The notes under the pieces: model-generated | What the model was told of the DNA's origin: nothing | The model's database searches: none | The model's input: the letters and a program-made list of their open reading frames with translations, nothing else | Position numbers and translations under genes: made by a program | Assembly: GCF_007991635.1 (NCBI RefSeq) | Contig: NZ_BJYS01000023.1 | Coordinates: forward strand, 60,315-124,314 | Direction: 5' to 3' | DNA from: Adhaeribacter aerolatus | Lineage (GTDB): Bacteria; Bacteroidota; Bacteroidia; Cytophagales; Hymenobacteraceae | Length of the DNA stretch: 64,000 nt | In this document: positions 18,800 through 27,692 of the stretch, in pieces | How the letters are laid out: each line of letters opens with the position of its first letter | Numbering within the stretch: position 1 is the stretch's first letter

Positions 18800-19381
18800 G
18801 TGGCGGATTAAGTTATTTGAATGAGAAAAAATTGAAAATTATTATGCTAAAAGCAGACCGCACTCGTAACTTGACTTTCGTGAGCGCTATATTTAACCAA
18901 TCTAAAAGCAGAAGAATGTTCCGGCGAGAAACATAAATATTATTACAACTGTTTTCTGCTTTAAAAAAACAGCAACGCGCTATGCAGCCAAACTACTACG
19001 TTGTTGGTTTATCCAGAATTTAATAAACAATAAATTATAAATACAGCTAAGACAAACTTTAACTTTAGTAAAGGCTATTCTTACAATATTAATACTTTCA
19101 TAAAATTACCTTTAAGTACTCTCATAAGTAGTAATATCAAGTCCCTATACAACCAAATGGCTTCTACCCAGGAGGTATTGGGGGAGAGGTATATTCCGGA
19201 TTTCCGGAAGGCCTATTTACCTTTACCCGAAAATTAAATTTGACTATCTGTAAGAGCCGATTCTAAAAGGCTACTCCTGGCTTTAAAAACGCATTTCTGC
19301 CGGTAAGGTCGCGAACGGAGAAGATTAGTATATCACTTTCTCCATTCGCGTGAGGCTTGCAACCAGGAATTAGAAAATTAA
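18800..19381. other. Intergenic region between susC and the Gfo/Idh gene
   Basis: 582 bp containing the susC leader on one side. On the other is a hairpin downstream of the Gfo/Idh gene: CGCGAACGGAGAA (19310-19322) pairs with TTCTCCATTCGCG (19338-19350) with one mismatch and a 15-base loop. No T-run follows it, so it is not a standard terminator. No gene is recognised. Confidence 0.55.
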
Positions 19382-20818
19382 TTAGCTTTTTCTGTTTACC
19401 ACATAATTTGTGCCGTACGGGTACCGCTGCGGTCTGGAGAGTAATTTATTAGCTTCGGCATTACCTTTAAACTCTTCTTTTTTCGGATCCCAATATAGTT
19501 TACCCGGCACTTTCATGGCGGCGTGCGCCAGCAAACAGGCACTGCACGAACGATGCGCCACCTCGGCCGGACTAATGGTTTCCTTTTTATTCTGGATACA
19601 ATCGAGCCAATTACCGTGCTGTTCCGGACTGGCGTACAGATGGGTTTCTTTGGGTCCTATTTGGGAAGTTAATATTTTTGGATCGCTGGCGGTGAACGCT
19701 TTGCTCTGTTTGCCGCCAGAAGTTGGGTCCGATGCGGTTACGCCCCCTTCGCTGCGGGTAACAAAAATCCAGCCGTTGGTTCCTTCAAACTTAATACCGT
19801 TCGGGTTTTTGCTGTTTATAAACATGGTAACCCCGTTGGCATATTTCGATTCTACGGCATAATCGCCGTGCACCGACCATAATCCTTTTTTCGGGAAATC
19901 CGCAAATTTTGCTTCAATCTCAATGGGGCCGGTTAGTTCGGTATTCATTCCCCAATGGGCAATATCGATGTGGTGTACGCCCCAACCGGTAATCATGCCG
20001 GCCCCAAATTGTTCGCAGCGCAGCCACCCCGGACGGGAATTAACATCTTTTTGCGAATGTACCCGCTCTTCGGTATAATAGATATAAGGGGTAGAGCCCA
20101 ACCACATATCGTAATTGAGGTTTTCCGGAATAGGCATTTCGGCAGTGCTGCCACCGGCAGGGTCGGAAGGCAAACCTACATGCACATTTACTAATTTACC
20201 AATGCGGCCATTCCTAACCAGTTCGCAAGCCTTTTTAAACTGGGGCCAGGGACTGATGGAACGCTGCTGACTGCCTAACTGGAACGTAACACCCGATTTA
20301 CGCACGGCATCGCTCATTTGCCGGCCTTCTTCTATGGTAAGGGAAGTTGGTTTTTGCAAGTAAATATGCTTGCCGGCCATCGCGGCTTCTATAGCGGGTT
20401 GCGCGTGCCAATGATCTGGGGTACTGATCATGACGGCATCAATATCTTTATTGGCCAGCAGTTCTTTATAGTCGTCGTAGATTTTTACATCCAGGTAGCC
20501 TTTGGTATTCATTTTTTTATCGTACCAACCTTCTATCAGCTGCTTGCCGCTTTGTAAGCGGCTTTTATCTACGTCGGCTACTGCCATAATCCGGGCCACA
20601 TCATACTTAAAGGTTTCGGGTAAATCATGGCCCCGGGCTATCCGGCCAATCCCAATCTGCCCGATATTTATTTTATTGCTGGGCGCATTTTTACCAAACA
20701 CCGAGGCAGGCACTATAGTAGGAAAGCCGGTGATGGCCACAGAGGTAACTAATGCGCTTTTTGCCGCTTTCTTAATAAATTCCCTTCGGCTATTTAAATT
20801 ATTCTCATTTGTATTCAT
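19382..20818 (-). CDS. Gfo/Idh/MocA-family oxidoreductase with Tat signal
   Basis: This 478-residue NAD(P)-dependent oxidoreductase is probably exported in folded form. A twin-arginine signal (NSRREFIKKAAKSAL, from residue 9) is followed by a Rossmann domain starting INIGQIGIGRIARGHD. The canonical EKP of the family reads QKP here, in HIYLQKPTSLT, keeping the lysine. WGVHHIDIAHWGM supplies the substrate-domain histidines. The gene follows a ThuA-domain gene by 52 bp on the same strand. Gfo/Idh and ThuA proteins often occur together in Bacteroidota and Planctomycetota sugar loci, but their exact substrates are mostly unknown. Its place between susCD and the xylan hydrolases suggests a sugar or uronate derivative; this is weakly supported. 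Confidence 0.9.
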   Translation of the reverse strand: MNTNENNLNSRREFIKKAAKSALVTSVAITGFPTIVPASVFGKNAPSNKINIGQIGIGRIARGHDLPETFKYDVARIMAVADVDKSRLQSGKQLIEGWYDKKMNTKGYLDVKIYDDYKELLANKDIDAVMISTPDHWHAQPAIEAAMAGKHIYLQKPTSLTIEEGRQMSDAVRKSGVTFQLGSQQRSISPWPQFKKACELVRNGRIGKLVNVHVGLPSDPAGGSTAEMPIPENLNYDMWLGSTPYIYYTEERVHSQKDVNSRPGWLRCEQFGAGMITGWGVHHIDIAHWGMNTELTGPIEIEAKFADFPKKGLWSVHGDYAVESKYANGVTMFINSKNPNGIKFEGTNGWIFVTRSEGGVTASDPTSGGKQSKAFTASDPKILTSQIGPKETHLYASPEQHGNWLDCIQNKKETISPAEVAHRSCSACLLAHAAMKVPGKLYWDPKKEEFKGNAEANKLLSRPQRYPYGTNYVVNRKS

Positions 20819-20870
20819 AATAAGTTTGATGTGGCTAGTGGATAATTATAATAATAAGGTTTAGTTAAAT

Positions 20871-21728
20871 TCAATATCGCACGGGAGCATCTTTCGATTG
20901 GGCATACGCTTTGGTATAATCGAGTTTTTTGCTTTGGCTGGCAATAAATTGTATTCCTTGTAACAGGTGTTTGAGGAACATAGGCTCCTGGTAATATTCT
21001 TTGTTATGGCCCAAGGTGGTAACCCAAATATTACCACCATCGAAATTCTGATACCATACCGCTGGAAACAAATCTTTATAAGGGCCGGAATATTGCTTTA
21101 CCTTTTCCGCATCGGCAGCATCTAAGGCTTTGAAAGAGGTCAGGTCGTGGGCCATGGTAACTTTTATGCCCGGATAAAGCTCTTTCGTAAAATAGCATTC
21201 GTCGCCTAAACTGCGCTCCCAAACCTTTGGTAAACCTTGCATGGAGGGGTGCGCCGGGTCAATTAATTTTACACTAAATACCTGGTTTTTGGCATGCCAG
21301 ACAAAGGTTCCGCCCACCATTTGCTTAAACCAGGTCCAGTTTCGCTCGGTACCGGTTACTGAATGAACACCTACAAACCCGCCACCGGCCTGTATATACC
21401 GCCGGAACGCAGTTCTTTGCGCATCGGTGTCAAATACATCGTTGTTGGTACTGGTAAAGATGAGCATGGTAAAATCTTTCAGTTTCGCCTCGTTAAAAAT
21501 AGTTGGGTCATCGCTTACCTCTACCGTAAACCCATTCTCCTGGCCCATCTTCTGAATACTTTTTGCAGCAAACGGAATATTATCATGTACATATCCTTTA
21601 CCGTTCTTGGTATACACCAAAACCTTTACTTTTTTCCAGTTTACATTGGCGGCGTTCTGGGGTGGCGCACCTGCTGTTAAACAAGCTGTTATTAAACAAA
21701 GAAGTAAGCTTTTAAAAAATACTTTCAT
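20871..21728 (-). CDS. ThuA-domain protein, secreted
   Basis: This 285-residue protein has an N-terminal signal peptide (MKVFFKSLLLCLITACLTAGA) and a ThuA-like class I glutamine-amidotransferase-type fold. Family landmarks are VLVYTKNGKGYVHDNIPFA at the start, FTSTNNDVFD, the glycine turn YIQAGGGFVGVHSVTGTE, and DECYFTKELYPG then WVTTLGHNKEYY at the end. The fold's usual catalytic cysteine is replaced by VHS, as in most ThuA proteins. The domain was named for trehalose use in Sinorhizobium, and Bacteroidota members act in various sugar loci. It is probably co-transcribed with the Gfo/Idh gene 52 bp downstream. Molecular function is unknown. Confidence 0.88.
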   Translation of the reverse strand: MKVFFKSLLLCLITACLTAGAPPQNAANVNWKKVKVLVYTKNGKGYVHDNIPFAAKSIQKMGQENGFTVEVSDDPTIFNEAKLKDFTMLIFTSTNNDVFDTDAQRTAFRRYIQAGGGFVGVHSVTGTERNWTWFKQMVGGTFVWHAKNQVFSVKLIDPAHPSMQGLPKVWERSLGDECYFTKELYPGIKVTMAHDLTSFKALDAADAEKVKQYSGPYKDLFPAVWYQNFDGGNIWVTTLGHNKEYYQEPMFLKHLLQGIQFIASQSKKLDYTKAYAQSKDAPVRY

Positions 21729-21752
21729 AGGTGTAAGCAGATGGGTACTAGT

Positions 21753-22073
21753 TTAAAATTTTGTCCTGGATTGGTGTAAATAGGCAGAAACCGGTCTTTC
21801 CACAATGGCTAAGGCGGGAATTGCCAGCATATAATTAAACTTATAGGCTTCGGCCGAATGCCGGATGATAGAGGTTTGCCAATGGCCGGTTGCACAAATA
21901 AATATGGCGCCTCCTTTTTTGCTTTGTAATAGTTCCTGGTAATCGATAGACATATTAATACCGTTGTAAATCTGGCCCGTGTTTTTCGAACAGCAGTAAG
22001 AGATAAGTTTTACAGCTTTAGGATCGGCATCAAAGTGATTCTGATAGTTTAAACTACTTTGTATAACCGGCAT
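21753..22073 (-). CDS. Uncharacterised 106-residue ORF, possibly a decayed caspase-like fragment
   Basis: An ATG at 22073 opens a frame of 106 residues; the longer frame to 22139 starts with TTG. There is no signal peptide. Residues such as YCCSKNTGQ, then DYQELLQSKKGGAIFICATG, and SAEAYKF loosely follow the order seen around the active-site cysteine and C-terminal strand of peptidase C14 (caspase-like) domains. In those, DxCHSG is followed by a hydrophobic strand with an STG-type turn. The match is from memory and the catalytic histidine half is absent. If it is real, the gene is a truncated remnant. It lies just upstream of the ThuA gene (24 bp) on the same strand. It may also be a chance frame. 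Confidence 0.3.
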   Translation of the reverse strand: MPVIQSSLNYQNHFDADPKAVKLISYCCSKNTGQIYNGINMSIDYQELLQSKKGGAIFICATGHWQTSIIRHSAEAYKFNYMLAIPALAIVERPVSAYLHQSRTKF

Positions 22074-22288
22074 AAAAATATTTGAATAATTGTTGTGGCA
22101 ACAAACGCTCACAATTAATAAAATGTAATTGTAAATCAATGATTTATAAATACCAACTATAATTTTGTCTGCATTCTATAGTCGAGTATGAGGTAATTAG
22201 CACTGGAAAAATCCAGGAATATTAACCTAATACACAAAAGCTTTATGCAATATTTTGAAATCCCAATTAAGTAAAACATTTTAGAAAT

Positions 22289-22302
22289 ATCAACCGATTG
22301 CA
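22289..22302 (+). promoter_or_regulatory. Possible second LacI-type operator, imperfect
   Basis: ATCAACCGATTGCA matches 11 of 14 positions of the perfect palindrome at 22729-22742. Both are followed by TAAA. The two lie 440 bp apart, which could allow looping by a tetrameric or paired repressor, but one imperfect site in AT-rich DNA is weak evidence. Confidence 0.35.
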
Positions 22303-22728
22303 TAAATTAATTATTAAATATTCTATTATCCCTACAACTTCCACTTCCTATTAAAAAATCTTTAACTAAATCCGTAATAAAGGAAATATATTTTAATACA
22401 CTTCGTACCAACCTCTTTCATAATAATGCTTACTAAACTGTGTCATTTAATTATATAATTAAGTTTCCTTAATCTGGTAGTTCTGGCACATAAATAAAAT
22501 ACAGCATCGGAGCTTATTCCATTGATAATTAGTGATGAATGCAATATTTTATCCATTTAATTTTACAACCAGTTTGATTAAGGAAGCTGTTCTTACCAGC
22601 TTATAAAGATTTTTTTTGTGAATAAATCGGCCTGAATTCCACAGTTAATAAATTAGATTTAAAAAGAATATAATTCTGAGATTTTTAATTAGCCAGCATA
22701 CAAGCACAATAAAAGAAAAACCTTAAAT

Positions 22729-22742
22729 TGCAATCGATTGCA
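22729..22742 (+). promoter_or_regulatory. Palindromic LacI-family operator
   Basis: TGCAATCGATTGCA is a perfect 14 bp palindrome with the central CG typical of LacI/GalR-family operators. It ends 46 bp before the ATG of the LacI-type regulator, so autoregulation, and control of the GH67 gene 21 bp behind it, is the simplest reading. Confidence 0.7.
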
Positions 22743-22788
22743 TAAAATTTCATTTTAGTTTCAGTCTGATAAAAGCAACTATAAATTC

Positions 22789-23838
22789 ATGCAAATAATT
22801 AGTACCGGAAATAAGGAAATTACCATCTACGATATAGCCCGGAAATTGAATATTTCACCGGCAACGGTTAGCCGCGGCCTGAACGACCATCCGGCTGTTA
22901 ATAAGGAAACCAAAAAGAAAATATTTAGTATGGCAAAGGAAATGGGCTACCGCTCGAATACTTTTGCCAGCAACCTGCGCCGGCAGCGAACGAATACCAT
23001 TGGCGTTATTGTGCCCCGGCTCAATAGTAATTTTATGTCGTCGGTAATAGCAGGAATGGAAAAAGTAGCCAACCAGGCCGGCTATAATCTAATTATCAGC
23101 CAATCTTTGGAGACAGCCAAAAAAGAAGCCACCAATGCCCAAACTATGTTTAACAGCCGCGTAGATGGCTTACTGGTTTCCCTGGCCTACGACACCGACA
23201 ATATTGACCACTTTAAAGACTTCCTGAAAAAAGGAATTCCGGTCATATTCTTCGACCGGGTATTTAATCATAAACAGTGCACCGGCATTGTTATTGATAA
23301 TATAAAGGCGGCGCAGGAAGTTACCGCCCATTTAATTGGGCAAGGATGCCGCCGCATTGTTCATATTACGGGTAACCTGAAAAGAAACGTTTACGCCGAC
23401 CGGCTAAAAGGCTATAAATATGCGTTGACCGACCACAATCTGGCATTAGACCCGAACCTGATCTTAGAAACAAACCTGAGTGTGGAAGCCGGGGTGGAAG
23501 CGGCCGAAAAAATTCTGCAGATGAATCCCTTGCCCGATGGCGTATTTGCAGCCAATGATGCCTGCGCCGTTAGCTGCCTGCAAACCCTGAAACAAGCCGG
23601 TATTGCTATTCCGCAGGATATTGCCTTTGCGGGGTTTAACAACGACCCGGTTTCGAAAGTAGTGGAACCAAACCTAACTACGGTAGATTATCCGGGCTCC
23701 GAAATGGGAGAAGTTGCGGCCCAAAACCTGATTAACCATTTAAATGGCACTGCCAATATTAACAATACCAATACCATAATCTTGCGTTCCGAACTGATTA
23801 TCCGGGAGTCGTCGTTGCGGCACCCAGAGCATATTTAA
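22789..23838 (+). CDS. LacI-family transcriptional regulator
   Basis: This 349-residue DNA-binding regulator has an N-terminal LacI helix-turn-helix, TIYDIARKLNISPATVSRGL (about residues 12-31), and the hinge region RSNTFASNLRRQRTNTIGVI. A periplasmic-binding-protein-like effector domain follows, with FFDRVF, ANDACAVSCLQ and GFNNDPVSKVVEPNLTTVDYP. Length and order are normal. It starts the forward operon and is followed after 21 bp by the GH67 alpha-glucuronidase. A perfect 14 bp palindrome upstream is its likely operator. The effector is probably a xylan- or uronate-derived sugar, inferred from the genes it precedes. Confidence 0.94.
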   Translation: MQIISTGNKEITIYDIARKLNISPATVSRGLNDHPAVNKETKKKIFSMAKEMGYRSNTFASNLRRQRTNTIGVIVPRLNSNFMSSVIAGMEKVANQAGYNLIISQSLETAKKEATNAQTMFNSRVDGLLVSLAYDTDNIDHFKDFLKKGIPVIFFDRVFNHKQCTGIVIDNIKAAQEVTAHLIGQGCRRIVHITGNLKRNVYADRLKGYKYALTDHNLALDPNLILETNLSVEAGVEAAEKILQMNPLPDGVFAANDACAVSCLQTLKQAGIAIPQDIAFAGFNNDPVSKVVEPNLTTVDYPGSEMGEVAAQNLINHLNGTANINNTNTIILRSELIIRESSLRHPEHI

Positions 23839-23859
23839 AACCAGAGCAGGTAATATTTT

Positions 23860-26028
23860 ATGATGCGAAACATAATTGTTTTTACTTTTTTATTTTTCTT
23901 TTGCCTGACCGGCCTTTCGGTGGGCGCTTACGCCGAAGATGGTTACCGCCTTTGGCAACGCTACGATTTAATAAAAGACGCCAGAAAGTTAAAACAGTAT
24001 CAGGGCCGGGTACAGCAGGTAATAATCGAGGGCAGCTCTCCTACCCTTACGGTAGCCAGACAGGAATTACAACAAGGCCTGCAAGGTTTACTAGGCAAAG
24101 CGATAGAAATAAAAGACAACTTAAAACTTAATAATAGCCTGGTGGTGGGTACGCCCCAAAACTCGCCGGCTATTGCCGCTTTAAACCTGGGCCAAAAACT
24201 TAGCTCGGTTGGTAAAGAAGGATATTTAATTTTAACCACCACCGTTAACAGCAAAAAAGCCACCGTAATTGCCGCTAATACCGATGTAGGCGCACTTTAC
24301 GGAGTATTTCATTTCCTGCGTTTAATCCAGACCCATCAAAATATTGATCAATTAAACATCAGCAATGCGCCTAAAACCCAGCACCGCATCCTGAACCACT
24401 GGGATAATTTGGACAGAACTGTAGAAAGGGGTTACGCCGGCTTTTCGCTGTGGGACTGGCACAAACTACCGGATTATATCGATGACCGCTACCTGGACTA
24501 TGCCCGGGCCAACGCTTCTATCGGCATTAACGGCACGGTGCTAACCAATGTAAACGCCAATGCTTTAATTTTAACTAAACCTTACCTGGAAAAAGTAAAA
24601 GCTTTGGCCGATGCTTTCCGGCCGTACGGTTTAAAGGTTTACCTGACGGCCCGCTTTAGCGCCCCGATCGAAATTGGTGGCTTAAAAACCGCTGACCCGC
24701 TAGATGCACAAGTTCAAGCCTGGTGGAAAAATAAAGCCGAAGAAATTTATACCTACATTCCGGATTTTGGCGGCTTTTTAGTTAAAGCTAACTCCGAAGG
24801 CCAACCGGGTCCGCAAAACTATAAACGCACCCATGCCGACGGCGCCAATATGCTGGCAGATGCCGTAGCGCCTAGAGGTGGTATTGTGATGTGGCGCGCC
24901 TTTGTATACGACAACGAAGTACCCGAAGACCGGATTAAACAAGCTTACAACGAGTTTAAACCCTTGGATGGTAAATTCCGGAAAAATGTAATGGTACAGG
25001 TTAAAAACGGTCCGCTCGATTTTCAGCCCCGCGAGCCATTTCACCCCTTGTTTGGCGCCATGCCCCAAACCCCACTCATGATGGAATTCCAGATTACGCA
25101 GGAATATTTAGGCCAGGCCACGAACCTGGTGTACCAGGCGCCGCTGTACAAAGAAGTTTTGGATTCGGATACGCACGCCAAAGGCGCCGGTTCAACGGTA
25201 GCCAAAGTGGTAGATGGCACTTTGCATAACTACCAGCTTACCGGTATGGCCGGTGTAACCAATATTGGTAACGACCGCAACTGGACCGGGCATATGTTCG
25301 GGCAGTCTAACTGGTACACCTTCGGGCGGCTGGCCTGGGATCATACGTTAAGCTCCGAAGCCATTGCGGACGAGTGGCTGCGCATGACCTTTAACAACGA
25401 GGAAAAATTTGTTTCGCCGGTTAAGGATATGATGCTGCAGTCGCGCGAAATATTGGTTAATTACATGACGCCGCTGGGCCTACACCACATTATGGGTTGG
25501 GACCACCACTACGGTCCGGGCCCGTGGGTAGATAAAAAGAAACGTGCCGACTGGACCGCGGTGTATTACCACCGGGCCAGCGCCGATAGCATTGGATTCG
25601 ACCGCACAGCCTCTGGCAGTAATGCCCTAGCCCAATATTTCACGCCGGTGCAGCAGCAATTTGGAAACCTGGCTACCTGTCCCGAAGAATTCCTGCTATG
25701 GTTTCATAGGGTAAGCTGGGATTACAAAGTAAAATCAGGGCGCACTTTGTGGGATGAGCTTTGCCACCGGTATTACAGTGGCGTAAATGGCGTGCAGCAA
25801 ATGCAGCAAACGTGGAACCAGCAGGAAGACTACGTAGACCCGGAGCGATTCCGGCACGTGAAAACCTTTTTAGGCATTCAGGAAAAAGAAGCCCGGTGGT
25901 GGCGCGATGCTTGTGTATTGTATTTCCAATCCATCTCGAAGAGACCATTGCCGGCCGGCTTACCAAAACCAGAAAATACTTTGGAGCATTACATGAAAAT
26001 AGAGACCAAATTTGTGCCGGGCATATAA
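23860..26028 (+). CDS. aguA: Alpha-glucuronidase, GH67
   Basis: This 722-residue secreted enzyme removes (4-O-methyl)-glucuronic acid from the non-reducing end of xylooligosaccharides. A signal peptide (about 1-25, ending VGAYAED) is followed by the GH67 N-terminal domain and the TIM barrel. Catalytic residues by spacing from the Cellvibrio enzyme are E313 (general acid, in KANSEGQPGP), D387 (in VKNGPLDFQPREPFHP) and E415 (in FQITQEYLG). The conserved GMAGVTNIGNDRNWTGH and HHIMGWDHHYGPGPW segments are also present. An equally good ATG lies one codon later. It is downstream of the LacI regulator and upstream of a GH10 xylanase, and its product feeds the fructuronate-mannonate-KDG route encoded at 11-13 kb. 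Confidence 0.96.
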   Translation: MMRNIIVFTFLFFFCLTGLSVGAYAEDGYRLWQRYDLIKDARKLKQYQGRVQQVIIEGSSPTLTVARQELQQGLQGLLGKAIEIKDNLKLNNSLVVGTPQNSPAIAALNLGQKLSSVGKEGYLILTTTVNSKKATVIAANTDVGALYGVFHFLRLIQTHQNIDQLNISNAPKTQHRILNHWDNLDRTVERGYAGFSLWDWHKLPDYIDDRYLDYARANASIGINGTVLTNVNANALILTKPYLEKVKALADAFRPYGLKVYLTARFSAPIEIGGLKTADPLDAQVQAWWKNKAEEIYTYIPDFGGFLVKANSEGQPGPQNYKRTHADGANMLADAVAPRGGIVMWRAFVYDNEVPEDRIKQAYNEFKPLDGKFRKNVMVQVKNGPLDFQPREPFHPLFGAMPQTPLMMEFQITQEYLGQATNLVYQAPLYKEVLDSDTHAKGAGSTVAKVVDGTLHNYQLTGMAGVTNIGNDRNWTGHMFGQSNWYTFGRLAWDHTLSSEAIADEWLRMTFNNEEKFVSPVKDMMLQSREILVNYMTPLGLHHIMGWDHHYGPGPWVDKKKRADWTAVYYHRASADSIGFDRTASGSNALAQYFTPVQQQFGNLATCPEEFLLWFHRVSWDYKVKSGRTLWDELCHRYYSGVNGVQQMQQTWNQQEDYVDPERFRHVKTFLGIQEKEARWWRDACVLYFQSISKRPLPAGLPKPENTLEHYMKIETKFVPGI

Positions 26029-26071
26029 ATAGCTCATGTTACGCAGAAATAAGAAAACAAAGATTAAGGAA

Positions 26072-26144
26072 CTCACCCCTGTTATTCAGGAGCAAACTTA
26101 TTGGCTCACTGCTAAATAGGTTCCTCCTGAATGACAAGGGTGGA
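26072..26144. repeat. Long inverted repeat (REP-like hairpin) after the GH67 gene
   Basis: CTCACCCCTGTTATTCAGG (26072-26090) pairs with CCTGAATGACAAGGGTGGA (26126-26144), with a few mismatches. The pairing continues inward through GGAGCAAACTTATT and AATAGGTTCCTCC, leaving a short loop. The TGTCATTCAGGAGGAA-type sequence resembles dispersed repeats common in Bacteroidota genomes. It lies 44 bp after the GH67 stop and could stabilise the 3' end of its mRNA or reduce read-through into the xylanase gene. Confidence 0.65.
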
Positions 26145-26308
26145 CTCCGCAACCTTAAAAAGGTAAGCGAGCGATTATTGCCTGACATCAGTAAATAATT
26201 TTTCAGCTTGTACAACAGCGGTTTTATTAAAAAATAATTCTGTTGTAAGGATTGTCTCTCCCCAAAATATTCTTCTAATTAGAATTCCCTTAAACGCTTT
26301 CCCATAAA

Positions 26309-27430
26309 ATGAAAAAAATAATTATCAAAGCTTGCCTGGCGGCGTTTGGCCTGGGCTTTGTGCAAAAATCGGAACCCAGCTTAAAAGAAGCTTTTGCCAA
26401 AGATTTTTACGTAGGTGCGGCCTTAAACAATGCCCACGTAGGTGGCCGCGATGAAAAAGCGGTTGCTTTAATCAAAAAACAATTTAATACCATCAGTCCG
26501 GAAAATTCGCTGAAATGGGGACCTGTACACCCGCAGCCAAATACTTACAACTGGAAACCTGCCGACGACTACGTAGCTTTTGGTCAGCAAAATAAAATGT
26601 TTGTAGTGGGGCATACTTTGGTTTGGCACCAGCAAACGCCTAATTGGGTTTTCGAAGATGCAGCCGGCAAACCGGTTAGTCGCGAAGTATTGCTGAAGCG
26701 GATGGAAGACCACATTAATGCGGTAGTAGGGCGTTATAAAGGTAAAATACACGGCTGGGATGTGGTAAACGAAGCCATAAACGATCAGGATGGTGGCATG
26801 CGTAAAACCAAGTGGCTTGATATTATCGGCGAAGATTTCGCAGCCAAAGCTTTTGAGTTTGCCCACAAAGCCGACCCTAAAGCTGAATTATATTACAACG
26901 ATTACAGCCTGTACCGCGCTGATAAACGCGAAGGCACCATTAAACTGGTAAAAAGCTTGCAAGCCAAAGGTATTCCGGTTAAAGCTATCGGGATGCAAGG
27001 GCACTATGGGTTAACTGTACCAACTATTGCCCAAATTGAGGCCAGCATTGTGGCTTTCTCGAAACTGGGCGTAAAGGTTAATTTTACCGAGTTTGATATT
27101 GATGTGCTGCCGAACCCTAGTCGCCGGCAAGGCGCCGATATTGCCGAGACTTTTGGTCAGGACGAAAAATTTAATGTTTATACCCAAGGTTTGCCGGATT
27201 CGGTGCAGCAAAAGCTATCCAAGCGCTATGCCGAAATATTTACTTTGTTCCACAAGCACGCCGATAAAATAGATCGGATAACTTTCTGGGGGGTAACGGA
27301 TGCGAACTCATGGCTGAACAATTGGCCCATTAAAGGCCGTACCAGTTACCCACTGCTCTTCGACCGCAATTATCAACCTAAACCAGCTTTCCGGGAAGTA
27401 ATTAATACGGCAAAAAAAGCAAAATCTTAA
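26309..27430 (+). CDS. Endo-1,4-beta-xylanase, GH10
   Basis: This 373-residue single-domain GH10 enzyme cleaves internal xylan bonds. The acid/base is E155 in WDVVNEAIND and the nucleophile is E261 in VNFTEFDID. Also conserved are NSLKWGPVHP (66-75), GHTLVWHQQTPNW (101-113) and FWGVTDANSWL near the end. The N-terminal region MKKIIIKACLAAFGLGFV looks like a short signal peptide; no lipobox or carbohydrate-binding module is seen. It lies 280 bp after the GH67 gene, with a long hairpin between, so it may be separately or less strongly expressed. GH10 products carry glucuronate at the non-reducing end, the form that GH67 needs, so the two enzymes fit together. Confidence 0.95.
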   Translation: MKKIIIKACLAAFGLGFVQKSEPSLKEAFAKDFYVGAALNNAHVGGRDEKAVALIKKQFNTISPENSLKWGPVHPQPNTYNWKPADDYVAFGQQNKMFVVGHTLVWHQQTPNWVFEDAAGKPVSREVLLKRMEDHINAVVGRYKGKIHGWDVVNEAINDQDGGMRKTKWLDIIGEDFAAKAFEFAHKADPKAELYYNDYSLYRADKREGTIKLVKSLQAKGIPVKAIGMQGHYGLTVPTIAQIEASIVAFSKLGVKVNFTEFDIDVLPNPSRRQGADIAETFGQDEKFNVYTQGLPDSVQQKLSKRYAEIFTLFHKHADKIDRITFWGVTDANSWLNNWPIKGRTSYPLLFDRNYQPKPAFREVINTAKKAKS

Positions 27431-27633
27431 ATAACCCTTTTTGGCTGGATTTCCGGTAAATAATTAACAACCCCATACCCAATGCAAAAAGAGGTATTTT
27501 TTATCGTACCAAATTGCTTTAGGTAGCGGTCATTAACTGACAAAAAAAGCCTGAGCAGACGATTAAACCAGATGGATAAGAGCCTGTTCTTTAGGAGAGA
27601 TGAGATTAAATAATATTATATGGCAGCAGATAT

Positions 27634-27670
27634 AAAAATAAAACCCACTTATACAGTGGGTTTTATTTTT
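27634..27670. terminator. Bidirectional rho-independent terminator
   Basis: AAAAATAAAACCCACT (27634-27649) and AGTGGGTTTTATTTTT (27655-27670) form a perfect 16 bp inverted repeat with a 5-base loop and T-runs on both strands. It lies between the convergent xylanase and PVC-type genes. Confidence 0.92.
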
Positions 27671-27692
27671 ATAAAAGATAGGCCAGCCATCT

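Larger units (their letters stand above)
22074..22788. other. Regulatory intergenic region upstream of the LacI gene
   Basis: About 715 bp of very AT-rich DNA carries the two putative LacI-type operators (22289-22302 and 22729-22742). It is probably the promoter region for the forward regulator-hydrolase operon. No further gene is recognised. Confidence 0.6.

Noticed and set aside
19310..19350. Hairpin downstream of the Gfo/Idh gene as a rho-independent terminator
   Set aside because: The stem is good but no T-run follows on the minus strand, so it is listed only as a hairpin in the intergenic note.
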